This document shows positions 1 to 9,001 of a stretch of 64,000 nt of DNA, piece by piece. Every line of letters begins with the position of its first letter. Position 1 is the first letter of the stretch. The notes under the pieces are model-generated. The model was not told the DNA's origin, made no database searches, and worked only from the letters and a program-made list of their open reading frames with translations. The DNA is from Parazoarcus communis (lineage in GTDB: Bacteria > Pseudomonadota > Gammaproteobacteria > Burkholderiales > Rhodocyclaceae), in the NCBI RefSeq assembly GCF_003111665.1, contig NZ_CP022188.1, positions 744,001 to 808,000 of the forward strand, read 5' to 3'. The position numbers were made by a program, and so were the translations under genes.

Positions 1-390
1 CTTTATCTGCTGGGGCCGTATTTCGTCAAGGTCGTCTCCATACCGCGGGATGTGCTCTATGGCGCCATTGCCCTGCTTGCGGTCCTGGGCAGCTATGTGT
101 CGACGTACTCGGTGTTCCAGATGATCGTGGCACTGGCCATGGGCGTGCTTGCGTACAGCATGAGAAAGAACGGTTTTCCGGTCATCACGATGGTCCTCGG
201 CTTCATCCTCGGGCCCAATCTTGAAGAGTTCTTCCGTCGCTCACTGGCGATCTCGAACGGGAATCCGATGACCTTCCTGACGAGCCCGGACAGTCTGTTC
301 TTCGTCGGCCTGACCCTGGTGTTCATCTATTTCCTCTGCATCAGAAAGCCGCCCAAGACACCGGTGTGCGCTGCCGAAACCAGCGCCTGA
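1..390 (+). CDS. tripartite tricarboxylate transporter permease, TctA family (C-terminal part)
   Basis: The reading frame is open from the first base and ends at TGA 388-390, so only about 129 C-terminal residues are present. They form three hydrophobic segments. The stretch [15 protein letters not shown], followed by an [16 protein letters not shown] motif and then NG-P-TFL, is the hallmark C-terminal region of TctA, the large membrane subunit of TTT carboxylate uptake systems. Its TctC and TctB partners would lie left of the window. The next gene, an aldehyde dehydrogenase on the same strand 46 bp downstream, suggests uptake and catabolism of a sugar acid or dicarboxylate. The substrate cannot be read from this fragment. 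Confidence 0.85.
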   Translation, partial: LYLLGPYFVKVVSIPRDVLYGAIALLAVLGSYVSTYSVFQMIVALAMGVLAYSMRKNGFPVITMVLGFILGPNLEEFFRRSLAISNGNPMTFLTSPDSLFFVGLTLVFIYFLCIRKPPKTPVCAAETSA

Positions 391-436
391 TGCCGACCCG
401 CTCAGCCCACCTTCACCATATCCGGGATACATCCAC

Positions 437-2026
437 ATGCAAGTAACAGGACAATCATTGATCGGCAGCCAGGCCGTGCTTTCGACCGGCAAGCCGATTC
501 AGGCACTCAACCCCGCAACGGGGGCGTTCATCGAACCTGCATTCAGAGGCTGCGGCGCCGAAGAGCTTGACCGCGCCTGCGCGCTCGCGGCAGCGGCGGC
601 TACGGCCTTTCGCAATACGCCGCTTCAAGTCCGTGCGAACTTCCTTGAGACCGTCGCGACCGAGATCGAAGCCCTCGGTCACGCACTGATCGAGCGCTGC
701 ATGCTGGAATCCGGTTTGCCGCGCGCACGCCTGGAAGGCGAACGCGCCCGGACCTGCGGCCAGCTGCGCCTGTTTGCGTCGGTGGTACGCACCGGCGAGT
801 GGCTCGATGTACGCATCGAACCGGCCTTGCCCGAGCGCCAGCCCCTGCCCCGCTCCGATCTGCGCCTGCAGAACATTGCCATCGGCCCGGTGGCAGTATT
901 CGGCGCCAGCAACTTTCCGCTGGCATTCAGCGTCGCCGGTGGCGACACGGCCTCGGCCTTCGCTGCAGGATGTCCTGTGGTCGTGAAAGCGCACGCGGCA
1001 CATCCGGGCACCTCGGAACTCGTCGGCCGTGCGATTCAGACCGCGGTCTCCAAGTGCGGCCTTCCCGAGGGGGTGTTCTCCCTGCTGTTCGGCACGGGCA
1101 ACGAGCTTGGCCTCGCGCTGGTATCGGATTCACGCATCAAGGCCGTGGGCTTCACCGGTTCGCGCAGCGGCGGCATGGCACTGATGAAGGCCGCTCAGGC
1201 ACGGCCCCAGCCCATCCCGGTGTACGCGGAGATGAGCAGCATCAACCCGGTATTTCTGCTCCCCGATGCACTCCAGCAACGTGGCGCTGCACTCGCCGAA
1301 GGCTTTGTGGCGTCGCTTGCGATGGGCGCTGGGCAGTTCTGCACCAATCCCGGCCTGGTGGTCGGCGTGCGCGGCACGGCGCTCGACACCTTTCTGCATG
1401 CGGTCGCGCAGGCGGTCTCCGGCGTTGGCGCCCAGACCATGCTTTCGCCAGGCATTCATGCTGCGTATAACGACGGTTCGGGGGCGCTCGCGGGCCACGC
1501 CAGGGTCAGGCCGGTGGGCCAGGGCGCAGCTGCCGAAGGCCCCTGCCAATGCCAGGCCAGGGTGTTCGTTACGGCGGCATCCGACTTCCTCGAGGATGAA
1601 GTGCTGCAGCGCGAGGTGTTCGGGGCGACCTCGCTGGTCGTCGAATGCGAGGACTGGGCCGAGGTCGAACGCGTTGCGCAATCTCTTGAAGGTCAGTTGA
1701 CGGCCACGCTGCTCATGGATGAAAGCGACCTCGAAAAGGCGGCTCAGTTGCTGCCGGTGCTTGAGGAGAAGGCAGGGCGCCTGCTGGTCAACAACTGGCC
1801 GACGGGCGTGGAGGTGTGCCACGCGATGGTGCACGGCGGCCCCTTCCCCGCAACCTCCGACGCCCGCACGACGTCAGTCGGCACGGCGGCGATTCAGCGC
1901 TTTCTGCGCCCGGTCTGCTATCAGAACCTGCCCCAGGCGCTGTTGCCCGAAGCCCTCCGCGACGGCAATCCGTCAGGCGTGTCCAGACTGGTGGGCGGGA
2001 CACGCATGGTGCCGGCATCCGCGTAG
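437..2026 (+). CDS. NADP-dependent aldehyde dehydrogenase, alpha-ketoglutaric semialdehyde (2,5-dioxovalerate) dehydrogenase type
   Basis: This is a 529-residue ALDH-superfamily enzyme predicted to oxidise 2,5-dioxopentanoate to 2-oxoglutarate, the last step of several sugar-acid and hydroxyproline pathways. Visible features are the cofactor-binding region with [20 protein letters not shown], the GFTGS glycine motif, the general-base Glu in YAEMSSINP and the catalytic Cys in GQFCTNPG. The [13 protein letters not shown] form and the length of about 525 residues are typical of the KGSADH subgroup rather than of classical 480-residue ALDHs. It follows a TctA permease gene and precedes a FadR-type regulator, which fits a small substrate-inducible catabolic locus. 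No strong Shine-Dalgarno precedes the ATG. The exact substrate is inferred from family resemblance. Confidence 0.85.
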   Translation: MQVTGQSLIGSQAVLSTGKPIQALNPATGAFIEPAFRGCGAEELDRACALAAAAATAFRNTPLQVRANFLETVATEIEALGHALIERCMLESGLPRARLEGERARTCGQLRLFASVVRTGEWLDVRIEPALPERQPLPRSDLRLQNIAIGPVAVFGASNFPLAFSVAGGDTASAFAAGCPVVVKAHAAHPGTSELVGRAIQTAVSKCGLPEGVFSLLFGTGNELGLALVSDSRIKAVGFTGSRSGGMALMKAAQARPQPIPVYAEMSSINPVFLLPDALQQRGAALAEGFVASLAMGAGQFCTNPGLVVGVRGTALDTFLHAVAQAVSGVGAQTMLSPGIHAAYNDGSGALAGHARVRPVGQGAAAEGPCQCQARVFVTAASDFLEDEVLQREVFGATSLVVECEDWAEVERVAQSLEGQLTATLLMDESDLEKAAQLLPVLEEKAGRLLVNNWPTGVEVCHAMVHGGPFPATSDARTTSVGTAAIQRFLRPVCYQNLPQALLPEALRDGNPSGVSRLVGGTRMVPASA

Positions 2027-2355
2027 AAAACCGCAGCAGTGCTGAAGGGAAAACCAGGCCCCGAAGCGCTTGAAACCGGGCTTGGCGCAGTGATCCGCCG
2101 CTGGGCTGCGCTGACGACATGCGCACAGCCCAGCGCGCACCATCGCGGCGTCTGCGTCTCGGGCAACCGGCACGCCATCATTTCTGGCTGCAGTCGAGAC
2201 GCCTCGGCAGCAAGCGCAATGGACCCGCCTCGCGCACGCCGCCGGGACGGGCCGCGCTGAGCACTGTACCGGAACGCTGCCGGGCAATTCCTTTACCGTC
2301 CACAGCACTGTTCCTATAATCTTCCACCGAAATATCATAGGCTTCGATCAAATAC
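2027..2355. other. intergenic region, G+C-rich, only a promoter recognised
   Basis: About 330 bp lie between the aldehyde dehydrogenase stop and the GntR start. Frames that stay open here look like G+C-rich shadows (Arg/Pro/Ala-rich, no motif). The only structure I can name is the sigma70-like promoter at its right end. Confidence 0.5.
2292..2320 (+). promoter_or_regulatory. sigma70-type promoter for the GntR gene
   Basis: TTTACC at 2292-2297 and a perfect TATAAT at 2315-2320 are separated by exactly 17 bp. They lie 36 bp upstream of the GntR ATG in an otherwise very G+C-rich stretch. Confidence 0.6.
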
Positions 2356-3135
2356 ATGGCGCGCCGCAAAGCAGCTGAACCATCCATACCGCAGGAACCG
2401 GCCCTTGTGGAGGAGCCCGCCGGAGAGCGGCTGCATGCCTCCGGCCCACGCGACCGGCTGTCCGATCAGCTGTACGGCAAGGTGTTCGAGCAGATCACGT
2501 CGGGCAGCATCAAGGTGGGCGAGCAGCTGCCATCCGAAGTCGAGATTTCGGAGCGTTTCGGCGTGTCGAGACCCGTCGTGCGGGAAGCGCTCCTGCGGCT
2601 GCGCGTCGACGGGCTGATCACCTCGCGCCAGGGCCTGGGGACCTTTGTCAGCCATCAACCCGCCCCGCGCATCAAGACCTTTGCCAAGGCGCAGGACATC
2701 GCCTCTTACCTGCGCTGCCAGGAAGTGCGCATCACGCTCGAAGGCGATGCCGCCCGCCTCGCCGCAGAGCGTCACACCGATGAACAGCTTGCAGCCCTGG
2801 TTGCAGCCCACGAGGCGTTTGCCGAGGGCGTGCGCAGCGGCAACCTGGAGCCTGCTGCCGACCTCGATTTTCATGCGCGCATCGCTGAAGCCAGCGGCAA
2901 CGAATTCTATTCCAGCCTGCTGGAGAGCATTCACGAGGCCATGACCGGCCTGATGCGGCTCACGCTGGGGCTGACCCGCACCGCATCCAAGAAGCGCGCG
3001 CTCACCGTGCTGGACGAGCACACCGCCATCGTCGCCGCGATCCGCGCCCGCGAGGGCGAAGAAGCGCGCGTCGCGATGCAGTTCCATCTTGGTCAGGCAC
3101 GCCGTCGCCTGATCGACGGGCGCCGCGACAAGTAA
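2356..3135 (+). CDS. GntR-family transcriptional regulator, FadR subfamily (FCD domain)
   Basis: This 259-residue protein has an N-terminal winged helix (about residues 35-105, with the SGSIKVGEQLPSE, RFGVSRPVVREAL and GLITSRQGLGTFV elements typical of GntR). A C-terminal all-helical FCD effector domain follows, with DLDFHARIAEASGN and a later DEHTAIV segment that supply the usual acidic/His ligand set. FCD regulators bind organic acids and usually repress neighbouring catabolic genes, so the upstream permease and aldehyde dehydrogenase are the likely targets (inference). About 35 residues precede the DNA-binding domain, a somewhat long N-terminus. No clear Shine-Dalgarno precedes the ATG at 2356, so an internal start is possible. 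Confidence 0.9.
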   Translation: MARRKAAEPSIPQEPALVEEPAGERLHASGPRDRLSDQLYGKVFEQITSGSIKVGEQLPSEVEISERFGVSRPVVREALLRLRVDGLITSRQGLGTFVSHQPAPRIKTFAKAQDIASYLRCQEVRITLEGDAARLAAERHTDEQLAALVAAHEAFAEGVRSGNLEPAADLDFHARIAEASGNEFYSSLLESIHEAMTGLMRLTLGLTRTASKKRALTVLDEHTAIVAAIRAREGEEARVAMQFHLGQARRRLIDGRRDK

Positions 3136-3505
3136 GTCGCGCACCGCCGCGGGACCTGCACTCGCAACGTCCGTCCGCGCGACCGGCCGATGCGTGTCCC
3201 TGCCGCACGCTGCGTACAACCCGCTCGATCACGGCCGCGACACATGTCGTCGCGGCGCCGGTTCGGCTCCCCGCACCAAGCCCATTCCCCTTGCTGCTTC
3301 AGGCACCGCGCCGCCCGCCGCACCGGCGCGCCATCGCGTCCGCAGATTCAGTCAGGTAACGCTCGATTAGTCGACGTTCATGAACAGTGTCTTTCCATCG
3401 CCCCGGATTATCCGTCGCGCCTTAATCGGTACGCTTGCCTCCAGTACGACGGAGCACCCGTTCCGCCGTGCCTTCGCAAGGTACTGACAAGGACAGGAGG
3501 ACATC
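3136..3505. other. intergenic region with no recognised feature
   Basis: About 370 bp lie between the GntR stop and the nitroreductase start. I see no convincing gene, terminator hairpin or promoter apart from the AGGAGG-like Shine-Dalgarno just before 3506. The first 200 bp are extremely G+C-rich and the last 150 bp are closer to average. Confidence 0.45.
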
Positions 3506-4135
3506 ATGAACGCACCACTCCCCAGGAATGCAGCGCAACTGCATCGCACACCCGCCCATCCGGTCGATCCGGTCTTCATCGAACGCTGGTCGCCGCGCGC
3601 CTTCACTGCGTCGGCCATGCCCCGCTCTGAGCTGATGACGATGCTCGAGGCGGCACGCTGGGCGCCGTCGGCATACAACATCCAGCCTTGGCGCTTCGTC
3701 CATGCGATGCGCCAGGACGCACACTGGGACGACTTTGTCGGCCTGCTCGACCCCTTCAACGCGCGCTGGGCACGCAATGCATCCGCGCTGATCTTCCTGC
3801 TGTCGGACCGCTTCATGCCGGCGCGCGACGCCGGGCCTGCCACGCCCTCGAGCACCCATGCGTTCGACGCAGGCGCTGCGTGGGCGCAGCTGGCACTGCA
3901 GGCCACGATGCTGGGCTACCAGGCGCATGCAATGGCGGGAATCATGCGCGACGAAGTGCGCACGAAGCTCGCGGTCCCGGACAACTTTGAGATCGAGATC
4001 GCCATCGCAGTCGGCCGCCAGGCGTCGCCTGCGAGCTTGCCCGGCGGTTTGCGCGAGCGCGAAGTGCCCAGCACGCGACTGGCGCTCGCCCAGATCGCGT
4101 TTGCCGGACGATTTCCCGACCCTGCGCTCGACTGA
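3506..4135 (+). CDS. nitroreductase family protein
   Basis: This 209-residue protein is probably an FMN-dependent oxidoreductase of the nitroreductase superfamily. The N-terminal half has the family signature: an ERWSPRAF segment (the Arg-Ser-x-Arg phosphate-binding element) and then EAARWAPSAYNIQPWRF, where the Ser-x-x-Asn-x-Gln-Pro-Trp stretch binds FMN. The C-terminal half has the GLQ-like and ALQATMLGYQAHAMAGI helix seen in NADPH-type members. The start is well supported by an AGGACAGGAGG Shine-Dalgarno at 3488-3498. The physiological substrate (nitroaromatic, quinone or other) is unknown. It stands alone, followed 42 bp later by a DMT exporter gene with which it may be co-transcribed. 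Confidence 0.88.
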   Translation: MNAPLPRNAAQLHRTPAHPVDPVFIERWSPRAFTASAMPRSELMTMLEAARWAPSAYNIQPWRFVHAMRQDAHWDDFVGLLDPFNARWARNASALIFLLSDRFMPARDAGPATPSSTHAFDAGAAWAQLALQATMLGYQAHAMAGIMRDEVRTKLAVPDNFEIEIAIAVGRQASPASLPGGLREREVPSTRLALAQIAFAGRFPDPALD

Positions 4136-4177
4136 GGGGCGCCCCCACCCTGCCCCGCTTCGCTGGAGTCTTCCATC

Positions 4178-5128
4178 ATGAACACATCCATCAGACCGGG
4201 GGCGCCTGCCTCCGTCGCCTCCCTGCTTCATGAACCGTCGGTGCTGCTGCTCCTGACCGGCACCCTGATCGGCCTGAACTTCCCGCTTGGCAAGGTCGGC
4301 GCTGCGGCGGGCGTCTCGCCCATGCTCTGGGCGCTGCTGATCTCCACCGGCGCCAGCCTGACCCTGTTGCCGGTGCTGATCGCGCGCCGCGAACTGGCAT
4401 GGCCCTCGCTGCGGGTAATGCGCTACACCGCATGCTCGGCGCTGATCTCGTTCATCGCGCCCAACCTGTTGCTGTTCTCCGCGATTCCGCACGCGGGTGC
4501 GGGCTACACCGGGCTCATGTTCGCCCTCTCGCCAGTGTGCACGGTGTTGCTCGCAGGCCTGTGCCGGCTCGAAACGCCGGGCCGCACCGGGCTGCTCGGG
4601 ATTGCACTGGGGCTGGCAGGCGCCGCCATCGTCAGCCTGACCCGCGGTGCGGCGGCAGACGCGCCCGCACTCGGCTGGTTGCTTGCGCCCCTGCTGATTC
4701 CGATGGCACTGGCAGCGGGCAACGTCTATCGAACACTGCACTGGCCGCACGGAGAGTCGCCCAATACCCTCGCCTTCTGGGGCCAGGCGTTCTCCAGCGG
4801 CGTGCTCCTGTTGCTGCTATGGCTCACACACGGGACCCTGCCCATTGCCGAACTCCTTCCCGCAGGCGGCGCTGCACTGATGCAGATCCTGGTCGCAGGC
4901 ATCACCTTTCCGGTGTCTTACCGGCTGCAGCAACTCGGCGGGCCGGTGCTGCTGAGCCAGATCGGCTACGTTGCGGCGGCGGTGGGTCTTGTCGTGGCCA
5001 CGGTCTTCCTCGGCGAACGCTACGCGCCGGCGACCTGGGCCGGTGCGGGCGTCATCGCCCTGGGCATCGGCGTCACCATCGTTGCGCAACTTGGAGCGCG
5101 CAGAGCGGGCAACGCCCGACGCAACTGA
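4178..5128 (+). CDS. DMT-superfamily (EamA) membrane transporter
   Basis: This 316-residue integral membrane protein has about ten hydrophobic helices arranged as two EamA repeats (roughly residues 15-155 and 165-300), the usual architecture of drug/metabolite exporters. Each repeat ends with the small-residue-rich helix typical of the family (for example GLLGIALGLAGAAIVSL and GAGVIALGIGVTIVAQL). The substrate cannot be predicted. Its TGA stop abuts the stop of the convergent LysR gene with no spacer: TGA and TCA together form TGATCA at 5126-5131. Confidence 0.88.
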   Translation: MNTSIRPGAPASVASLLHEPSVLLLLTGTLIGLNFPLGKVGAAAGVSPMLWALLISTGASLTLLPVLIARRELAWPSLRVMRYTACSALISFIAPNLLLFSAIPHAGAGYTGLMFALSPVCTVLLAGLCRLETPGRTGLLGIALGLAGAAIVSLTRGAAADAPALGWLLAPLLIPMALAAGNVYRTLHWPHGESPNTLAFWGQAFSSGVLLLLLWLTHGTLPIAELLPAGGAALMQILVAGITFPVSYRLQQLGGPVLLSQIGYVAAAVGLVVATVFLGERYAPATWAGAGVIALGIGVTIVAQLGARRAGNARRN

Positions 5129-6037
5129 TCAGTCTGCATCCCAGTAAGGCGGGTCCTTGATGTACTCGGCGAGGAAATCGACAAAGGCACGGATCTTTGG
5201 CGACAGGTGCTTGCGCTGCGGATAGACGGCATAGATCGACACTTCCATCGTCCGGTAGCCTTGCAGCACCGCCCTGAGCCGCCCTGCCCGGATATCGGCG
5301 CCGACCACGAAGGTGGGCGTCAGGGTCACGCCGGCACCATTGAGCAAGGCCTCGCGCAAGGCCAGGCTGCTGTTCATCTTGATGCGGCTGGTGACGGTCA
5401 CCTGACGATGGCCGCCATCCGCGGCAAGAAAGTGCCACTCGTCCGGCGCATTCGTGTAACGGTAGGTGATGGCCGCATGTTGCGACAGATCCTCGAGCGA
5501 CAGGGGAACGCCATTGCGCGCGAAATATGCCGGCGCCCCGCACACCACATGCCGGCACGGGCCCAGTCGGCGCGCCACCAGCGATGAATCGGGCAGCTCT
5601 CCGATCCGGATCGCCAGATCGAAACCCTCATCCACGAGGTCGACCTTGCGGTCGTCCAGCACCATATCCACCGTCAGTTCCGGGTAGCGCGCCTGGAGCG
5701 CCGGCAGCAGGGGCGCAAGGTGCAGGATGCCGAAGGACATCGGGCTGCTCAGGCGCAACTCACCACGCGGCTCGCCCTGCATGCGCGAAACCTCTGCCTC
5801 GGCCTCCTCGATCTCCAGCAAACCCCGCTGGCTGCGCTCGAAGAACGCCCGCCCCACCTCGGTCAGACTCAGCCGCCTCGTCGTGCGGTTCAGCAGGCGC
5901 GCGCCCAGCCTGTCCTCAAGACGGGTCACATACTTGCTCACCACCGATTTCGAGAGTCCCAGCGTCTCGGCTGCGGCTGTGAAACTGCCGCGACTGACGA
6001 CCTGAACAAACACGGCCACATCACTGAGTGCGTCCAT
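5129..6037 (-). CDS. LysR-family transcriptional regulator
   Basis: This 302-residue LTTR starts at the ATG at 6037 (MDALSDVAVFVQVV). An in-frame TTG at 6055 is possible, but a G-rich stretch precedes the ATG. The N-terminal winged helix-turn-helix (residues 5-65) contains GSFTAAAETLGLSKSVVSKYVTRLE and LLNRTTRRLSLTEVG, as in the CrgA/AaeR-like group. The substrate-binding domain covers about residues 90-295. It is divergently transcribed from the exported cyclase-family gene at 6148, the usual arrangement for an LTTR and its target, so that gene is the likeliest regulon member (inference). Confidence 0.92.
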   Translation of the reverse strand: MDALSDVAVFVQVVSRGSFTAAAETLGLSKSVVSKYVTRLEDRLGARLLNRTTRRLSLTEVGRAFFERSQRGLLEIEEAEAEVSRMQGEPRGELRLSSPMSFGILHLAPLLPALQARYPELTVDMVLDDRKVDLVDEGFDLAIRIGELPDSSLVARRLGPCRHVVCGAPAYFARNGVPLSLEDLSQHAAITYRYTNAPDEWHFLAADGGHRQVTVTSRIKMNSSLALREALLNGAGVTLTPTFVVGADIRAGRLRAVLQGYRTMEVSIYAVYPQRKHLSPKIRAFVDFLAEYIKDPPYWDAD

Positions 6038-6067
6038 AGCGCCCCCATTACTCAAGCGTTGAGAACA

Positions 6068-6095
6068 ATCTTATTCCATCAGCCCAGATTATCAA
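6068..6095 (-). promoter_or_regulatory. candidate promoter for the LysR gene, in the divergent intergenic region
   Basis: On the minus strand TTGATA (6095-6090) and TAAGAT (6073-6068) are spaced 16 bp, about 30 bp upstream of the LysR ATG. The same 110-bp region carries two direct copies of CGTTGAGA (6057-6064 and 6114-6121) that could be regulator contact sites. This is tentative. Confidence 0.4.
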
Positions 6096-6147
6096 TTCCA
6101 TGAAGATCTCTATCGTTGAGACACCTTGAACACAACGGAGATCTGCG

Positions 6148-7140
6148 ATGAACACGCAAATGAAAACCACCCTGAGTGCGATGTTGCTCGGACTCGCGCT
6201 TGCAACGGGCTCACCCGCAACGCACGCGGCACAGGAGGTGGGCATCAGCCCGTGGGGCCCGCAGGACGAAATCGGCCGCCTCAACCTGATGACCGCAGAC
6301 TCGCAGGCCGCAGTGCTGGCGCGACTGGCAGGCGGCAAGAGCTACGACCTGTCCGTCGAGTACCACATCGGCATGCCCAGCTGGCAGGCCGCCGGTGACC
6401 CGCACTACCGCATCTGGATGACCCACACGCCCCATGGCAACGTTGTCGCCGACCCGCTCGGTCTGGGCCAGGCCATGAACGAACATGTGAGCTACACCGG
6501 CGCGGCCATCTCGATGTACACGCACATGGGCACCCACATCGACGCCCTTGGTCATTTCGGCCTCGACGGCCGGATCTGGAATGGTTTCGACGCGAGGACT
6601 CACCTCGGCGACCGCGGATGGACGGTAGCGGGCGCAGAGAAGATCCCGCCCATCATCGCCCGCGGCGTCCTGATCGACGTGGCGGCGTCCAAGAGCGTGG
6701 ACATGCTGCCGGACGGCTATCGCGTCACGCGTGAGGACCTGCGCGCTGCGCTCTCACATCAGCAAACCAGGCTCGAACCCGGCGACGTCGTACTGATCCG
6801 CACGGGCCGGATGCGTCATTACGACGATGCCGAGGCCTACATGGCGAATCCTCCGGGGATGGGAATGGAGGCTGCACGCTTCCTGGTGGAAGAAAGCGGT
6901 GCCATGGTGGTCGGTGCCGACAACCTGAGCTTCGAGAGCTTCCCCTCGGAAATCGAGGGCAACTACGTGCCACTTCACACCTATCTGCTGGCCCAGACCG
7001 GCACGCCGATCATAGAATTGGCCTATCTGGAGGAACTGGCACGCGACCGCGTGTATGAGTTTGCCTTCATCGGCGGCTCACTCAAGCTTCGGGGCTCGGA
7101 CGCCGCACCTCTGCGGCCGATTGCCATTCCGCTGCGCTGA
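6148..7140 (+). CDS. exported cyclase-family (kynurenine formamidase-like) metal-dependent hydrolase
   Basis: This 330-residue protein has an N-terminal signal peptide (charged start, hydrophobic core LSAMLLGLALATG, cleavage near THA-AQ), so it is probably periplasmic. The mature part belongs to the putative cyclase family (PF04199). The metal-binding motif THMGTHIDALGHF (H-x-G-T-H-x-D-x-x-x-H) lies at about residues 128-140, and a GADNLSFE segment lies near residue 250. Family members hydrolyse amides or lactones (N-formylkynurenine, isatin and similar), and the substrate here is unknown. The signal peptide is less common than cytosolic forms. It is divergent from the LysR gene. A hairpin follows 10 bp after the stop. 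Confidence 0.85.
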   Translation: MNTQMKTTLSAMLLGLALATGSPATHAAQEVGISPWGPQDEIGRLNLMTADSQAAVLARLAGGKSYDLSVEYHIGMPSWQAAGDPHYRIWMTHTPHGNVVADPLGLGQAMNEHVSYTGAAISMYTHMGTHIDALGHFGLDGRIWNGFDARTHLGDRGWTVAGAEKIPPIIARGVLIDVAASKSVDMLPDGYRVTREDLRAALSHQQTRLEPGDVVLIRTGRMRHYDDAEAYMANPPGMGMEAARFLVEESGAMVVGADNLSFESFPSEIEGNYVPLHTYLLAQTGTPIIELAYLEELARDRVYEFAFIGGSLKLRGSDAAPLRPIAIPLR

Positions 7141-7150
7141 GGCACCGGAC

Positions 7151-7170
7151 ACGCGCCCGCAAGGGCGCGT
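7151..7170 (+). terminator. hairpin after the cyclase-family gene
   Basis: A perfect 8-bp stem (ACGCGCCC / GGGCGCGT) with a GCAA tetraloop starts 10 bp after the stop and is followed by AATTTC. The T-tract is weak, so termination may be partial. Confidence 0.5.
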
Positions 7171-7227
7171 AATTTCGCCACGGGCAGCCCACCTGCACGA
7201 GAGGCGTGACGAACAGGAGGGAACATC

Positions 7228-7908
7228 ATGAAGGTCTGCGTTGTAGGCGCATCCGGGAAACTCGGCCAGTACATGGTCCAGCATGCACTCGACCGCGGCC
7301 ATGAGGTCGTCGGCGTCTGCCGTGAGCGCAGCGTCGGCAAGCTCGACCGGTTCAAGGGTCGCATCACCATCGTCCCGGGCGCCACAAACGACCGCGAAGT
7401 CATCAGGAAAGCGGTCGCAGGCTGTGATGGCGTGCTAACCGTACTGGTCCCCTGGGGTGTCCAGCAGTATTCATCGGGCACGGCCCAGGCCGTGATGGAC
7501 TATTCATCCACGGATGCACGGCTCGTGTTCTCCTGCGGCTGGCATATCAGCCGCGACGGCAAGGACCGCTACTCGTGGAAACTGAAAGCCCTGGTGGCCA
7601 TTGCCGGCCCCATCGCACGCCTCTTCCGCCTGGTGGAGCTGGACGATCAGGTTGAGGCGTGCCGACGAATCTTCGCCAGCACGACGAAGTGGACCGTCGT
7701 CCGCGCAAGCGACCTTGAGGAAGGGGACAGCCAGGGCCTGCCGGTCTGGAGCCGGCACGTTGGCGACGCCATCCTCGAAAGCAATCTCACACGCCGCGTG
7801 GACTTCGCCCTGTTCATGGTGGCAGCGCTCGAGAACGACGAACTCATTCATGAAGCACCCGCAATCGTGGGCTGTCAGACGCCGTCGGCGCTCGCCGGCA
7901 AAGCTTGA
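7228..7908 (+). CDS. NAD(P)-binding NmrA/epimerase-like protein
   Basis: This 226-residue Rossmann-fold protein has the dinucleotide-binding motif VVGASGKLGQYMVQHAL (G-x-x-G-x-x-G) at residues 6-21 and a short C-terminal domain. This matches the atypical-SDR / NAD(P)H-binding family. The typical SDR Tyr-x-x-x-Lys is replaced by SWKLKALVAIAG, so catalytic activity is uncertain and a redox-sensing role is possible. A good GGAGG Shine-Dalgarno precedes the ATG (7216-7220). It lies downstream of the cyclase gene across a hairpin. Function is not assigned. Confidence 0.7.
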   Translation: MKVCVVGASGKLGQYMVQHALDRGHEVVGVCRERSVGKLDRFKGRITIVPGATNDREVIRKAVAGCDGVLTVLVPWGVQQYSSGTAQAVMDYSSTDARLVFSCGWHISRDGKDRYSWKLKALVAIAGPIARLFRLVELDDQVEACRRIFASTTKWTVVRASDLEEGDSQGLPVWSRHVGDAILESNLTRRVDFALFMVAALENDELIHEAPAIVGCQTPSALAGKA

Positions 7909-8041
7909 TGCGGCCAATCGGATCAGTCGACGCGTAGCAGGTGCGCTACAGGCGTCCAGGCCTCGAGGGCCGGCAGGTTCATATCGGCGTCGGGCATCGT
8001 GTGCCAGTGCCAAACAAACCGGCTAACCAGAATGCCCGCAG

Positions 8042-9001
8042 CTATGCGGCAGGCTTGAAACAGACCCGGTTTCGGCCCGAACTCTTGGCCTGGTAGAGAG
8101 CTGCGTCGGCCGCTGCCACCAGGATTTCAGCTCCACTGCCGTCCTGAGGGAAGGCGCTTGCCACCCCAACGCTGACCGTGACCACCGCTGCGGTCGCCGA
8201 ACCAGCATGGGGAATCGCGAGCGCCTCGACCGCCGCGCACACTTCCTCGGCTTTCACGCGTCCCGCCTCCAGATCGCACTCGGGAAGCAGGCAGACGAAC
8301 TCCTCACCGCCATAGCGGGCGGCGAGATCGTGTGGTCGGCCGAGTTGCAGCCTGACGGCGGTCGCGACCCTCCTGAGACAGGCATCGCCTTCCTGATGGC
8401 CGTAGCGATCGTTGTATTGCTTGAAATGGTCGATGTCGATCATGAACAGCGTGAGCGGCAGCCCGCCGCGCCGGCAACTGCGCCATTCTGTCTGAATAGC
8501 CTCATCGAAGCGGCGGCGGTTGGCGATGCCTGTCAGACCATCGATGAAGACAATCGCCTTGAGCAGGTCAGACTGCGCCTTCATGGTGAGATGGGTCTTG
8601 ACCCTGGCGCGCACCACGGCCGGGTTGACCGGCTTGCTGATGAAATCGACCCCGCCGGCCTCCAGGGCCCGTGTTTCGTCCAGCGCGTCCGTCTGAGCCG
8701 TGACGAAGATGATCGGGATGTCGCGCGTGGCAGGATTGGCCTTGAGGCGGCGGCAGACTTCCAGTCCATCGAGGCCCGGCATCTCCACGTCGAGCAGGAT
8801 CAGGTCGGGCAGCTGGTCTCTGTCGCACAAGGCCAGCGCCTGTTCACCGCTCGTGGCCATGAAGACCTCATGGTCCTCCGCAAAAATCCGGTAAAGCACC
8901 TGGATGTTGGCAGCCAGGTCATCGACCAGCAGCAAACGGGGCCGATCTCGTGGATCGGCCAGCAGCCCTTCCCCGGCGTGTGCGTGTGCGGAACCTGTCA
9001 T
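8042..9001 (-). CDS. response regulator with GGDEF diguanylate cyclase domain
   Basis: This 319-residue protein starts at the ATG at 9001, whose first bases overlap the stop of the preceding small gene (ATGA). An N-terminal receiver domain (about residues 20-135; LLLVDDLAAN, phospho-acceptor Asp in LILLDVEMPG near residue 70, VTAQTD, SKPVNP) is followed by a GGDEF domain (about 155-310). The active-site GGEEF is intact, and an RPHD I-site lies five residues upstream, as needed for product inhibition. It should therefore make c-di-GMP when phosphorylated, presumably by the hybrid kinase encoded two genes upstream. No EAL domain is present. The in-frame extension to 9130 lacks domain character and overlaps the small gene, so I rejected it. 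Confidence 0.92.
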   Translation of the reverse strand: MTGSAHAHAGEGLLADPRDRPRLLLVDDLAANIQVLYRIFAEDHEVFMATSGEQALALCDRDQLPDLILLDVEMPGLDGLEVCRRLKANPATRDIPIIFVTAQTDALDETRALEAGGVDFISKPVNPAVVRARVKTHLTMKAQSDLLKAIVFIDGLTGIANRRRFDEAIQTEWRSCRRGGLPLTLFMIDIDHFKQYNDRYGHQEGDACLRRVATAVRLQLGRPHDLAARYGGEEFVCLLPECDLEAGRVKAEEVCAAVEALAIPHAGSATAAVVTVSVGVASAFPQDGSGAEILVAAADAALYQAKSSGRNRVCFKPAA

